7,472 nucleotides of DNA from Methanomicrobiales archaeon (GTDB lineage Archaea; Halobacteriota; Syntropharchaeia; Alkanophagales; Methanospirareceae), in NCBI GenBank assembly GCA_003160755.1, contig QEXZ01000080.1:1-7472 (forward strand), read 5' to 3'. Under the pieces are notes generated by a model that ran no database searches, had not been told where the DNA came from, and worked only from the letters and a program-made list of their open reading frames with translations. A program made the translations under genes and the position numbers. This document shows positions 6,518 to 7,472 of the stretch, piece after piece (within the stretch, counting starts at the first letter, position 1; every line of letters begins with the position of its first letter).

Positions 6518-6682
6518 TTAGAGAGGCAGATAGCACTTGAAACAGAAGGCATCGAGAGATACAAGCAGCAGATTGATGCGATAAATGATGCAGAAGTGGT
6601 GGGCGTCCTGAAGCATATATTGGATGAAGAGAAAAGGCACAGAAAAGAGTTCAGGATGCGGCTCGAAAGGATAAATGAATAA
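6497..6682 (+). pseudogene. Remnant of a ferritin-like / rubrerythrin-type gene
   Basis: From about 6512 the frame reads QLERQIALETEGIERYKQQ, then IDAINDAEVVGVLKHILDEEKRH and a basic-acidic tail RKEFRMRLERINE before the stop at 6680-6682. This is the second half of a four-helix diiron bundle: Glu/Tyr positions in the first helix and an E-x-x-H pair (EEKRH) in the second. The first two helices are absent, and there is no ATG or ribosome site in frame upstream. The codons before ~6512 are the antisense of the phosphoribosyltransferase scrap. Two-helix encapsulated ferritins share a similar core, so a short functional form is conceivable, but the lack of a start makes a remnant more likely. Confidence 0.65.
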
Positions 6683-6756
6683 AGTCATTGCTTTCTCATG
6701 GTCGGGTGACGACGAACTTTCAGGTCTGTTTCTCGTGAAAATCTGTGTAATCTGTG

Positions 6757-7068
6757 GTTCACCATAAAACTTTATATAAATGTCAGCACTTTCCGTATGT
6801 TATTGAAGATAGCTGAACATTTAAAAGAGAAAGAAGAATGATAATTGATGCACGTGTGAGACCTCCGTACAAGAGTTTTCAACTGGTGCTTGCATCGGCA
6901 CCTGAAGCTCGTAAACCTGCTAAACGCAGTCCGCTTATAAGCGGCTACGAACGTCCACAGTCAATGGTAAAGAAATCGCTCGAGTTGTTCATCGCGGAGA
7001 TGGATGAAGCGGGTGTTGATAAGGGGATACTGGTAGGCAGGCAAGCAGGTCATCGCATTGTTTCCAAC
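6757..7068 (+). repeat. Right copy of the ~313-bp direct duplication
   Basis: This is the partner of 860-1172, with an intact TATA box and reading frame. It is the copy that continues into a full gene, so it most likely keeps the ancestral arrangement. Recombination between the two direct repeats would delete everything between them and restore YyaL next to the amidohydrolase-like gene. Confidence 0.8.
6769..6779 (+). promoter_or_regulatory. TATA box of the amidohydrolase-like gene
   Basis: actttatataa is a canonical archaeal TATA element. It predicts transcription starting at about 6800 and a ~35-nt leader before the ATG at 6838. The leader ends in purine-rich agagaaagaag, a weak ribosome site. 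The interval 6683-6768 upstream of it holds nothing else I recognise. Confidence 0.6.
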
Positions 7069-7472
7069 GACGACATAGCTGAACTTCGTGACAGGTACCC
7101 GGACAGATTTCCCGTTGCTCTTGCTGGGATTAACGGTAGCGATGTAGTAGCAGCAGTAGAAGAGATTGAGCGTACCATTAAGGATATGGGGTTCAAAGGG
7201 ATTGCGGTAGATCCCGGTTGGTGGGTTCCACCGCTCTACGTGGACGACAAGCGAATTTATCCCATTTATGCTCGATGTGCCGAGCTCGGTGGTGTGCTGT
7301 ATCTAACATGCAGCCTGATGCAGGGGCCAGATATTTCGTATGCAGAGCCAGCACGCATTCAACGTGTTGCTAACGACTTCCCGACACTGAAGATAGTGGT
7401 TGTTCACGGTGCATTTCCGTTTACCAACGAAATGCTGGGTGTGATGATCGCCAACGCAGCCTTAGGGAACCT
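6838..7472 (+). CDS. Amidohydrolase-2-like protein lacking canonical metal ligands (3' end outside window)
   Basis: 211 full codons are visible. The N-terminus MIIDARVRPPYKSF and blocks KSLELFIAEMDEAGVDKG, YPDRFPVALAGIN, GFKGIAVDPGWW, PIYARCAELGGVLYL and LKIVVVHGAFPF follow the TIM-barrel layout of the amidohydrolase-2 family (ACMSD/decarboxylase-like enzymes). In typical members the first strand carries an H-x-H metal pair and a middle strand carries another His in a V-x-x-H-x-G context. Here the first is Arg6-Val7-Arg8, and the second position reads LYLTCS without His. Only His190 in VVVHGAF looks like a kept ligand. I believe a subfamily with such R-x-R openings exists, so this is probably a real protein with altered or no metal chemistry rather than decay. 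The start is set by alignment of the ATG in both copies and by the TATA box. Substrate unknown. Confidence 0.8.
   Translation, partial: MIIDARVRPPYKSFQLVLASAPEARKPAKRSPLISGYERPQSMVKKSLELFIAEMDEAGVDKGILVGRQAGHRIVSNDDIAELRDRYPDRFPVALAGINGSDVVAAVEEIERTIKDMGFKGIAVDPGWWVPPLYVDDKRIYPIYARCAELGGVLYLTCSLMQGPDISYAEPARIQRVANDFPTLKIVVVHGAFPFTNEMLGVMIANAALGN

Noticed and set aside
6740..6757. Short direct repeat AATCTGTGTAATCTGTGG
   Set aside because: Two 8-bp units 9 bp apart, similar to simple intergenic repeats seen in many environmental genomes. Only one occurrence in the window, so no array or function can be supported.
1..7472. CRISPR array, tRNA or rRNA genes, transposase or integrase
   Set aside because: No regularly spaced repeats, no cloverleaf-like or rRNA-like stretches, and no recombinase motifs were seen on either strand.

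Overview
The window reads as archaeal, most likely a euryarchaeal methanogen or methane/alkane oxidiser of the ANME-1 / Syntrophoarchaeia kind; this assignment is inference from gene style, not proof. Supporting signs are A/T-rich TATA boxes 25-65 nt upstream of starts, a perfect GGAGGTGA Shine-Dalgarno site before the protease gene, one gene that looks leaderless, a secreted protease packed with N-glycosylation sequons, and a membrane-anchored winged-helix regulator of an archaeal type. All intact genes lie on the + strand.

Layout: (1) 1-854, the 3' part of a YyaL/SPATA20-type gene cut by the window edge. (2) 860-1172, a broken copy of the first part of an amidohydrolase-like gene with its decayed promoter, followed by short A+T-rich repeats. 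(3) 1362-4572, a two-gene unit for secreted proteins: a DUF5667-like helical protein, then an 868-residue multidomain subtilisin-like protease, closed by a hairpin and T-tract. (4) 4835-6333, a second two-gene unit joined by an ATGA overlap: a single-pass membrane protein with a cytoplasmic winged helix, then a DUF98 / chorismate pyruvate-lyase-like protein. (5) 6374-6682, a gene graveyard: a phosphoribosyltransferase scrap on the - strand and a ferritin-like scrap on the + strand, head to head, both without their 5' ends. (6) 6757-7472, the intact copy of the amidohydrolase-like gene with its TATA box, running off the window.

The two amidohydrolase copies are direct repeats about 5.9 kb apart, roughly 89% identical by hand over the coding part, with a 49-nt block that is identical. 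They bracket the protease and regulator units. The simplest reading is that an accessory segment was placed next to, or carried in with, a partial duplication of the amidohydrolase 5' end, and the left copy then decayed through a 1-nt loss, a 4-nt gain and 3' truncation.

Functionally the middle suggests a cell-surface module: a secreted protease made with a small helical exported partner, next to an envelope-spanning regulator. A link between the protease and the regulator is only inferred from adjacency. The most notable features are the protease architecture (a large glycosylation-rich repeat region lies upstream of the inhibitor-like propeptide, so maturation could release it), the regulator/DUF98 translational coupling, the missing metal ligands in the amidohydrolase-like protein, and the paired gene scraps at 6374-6682.
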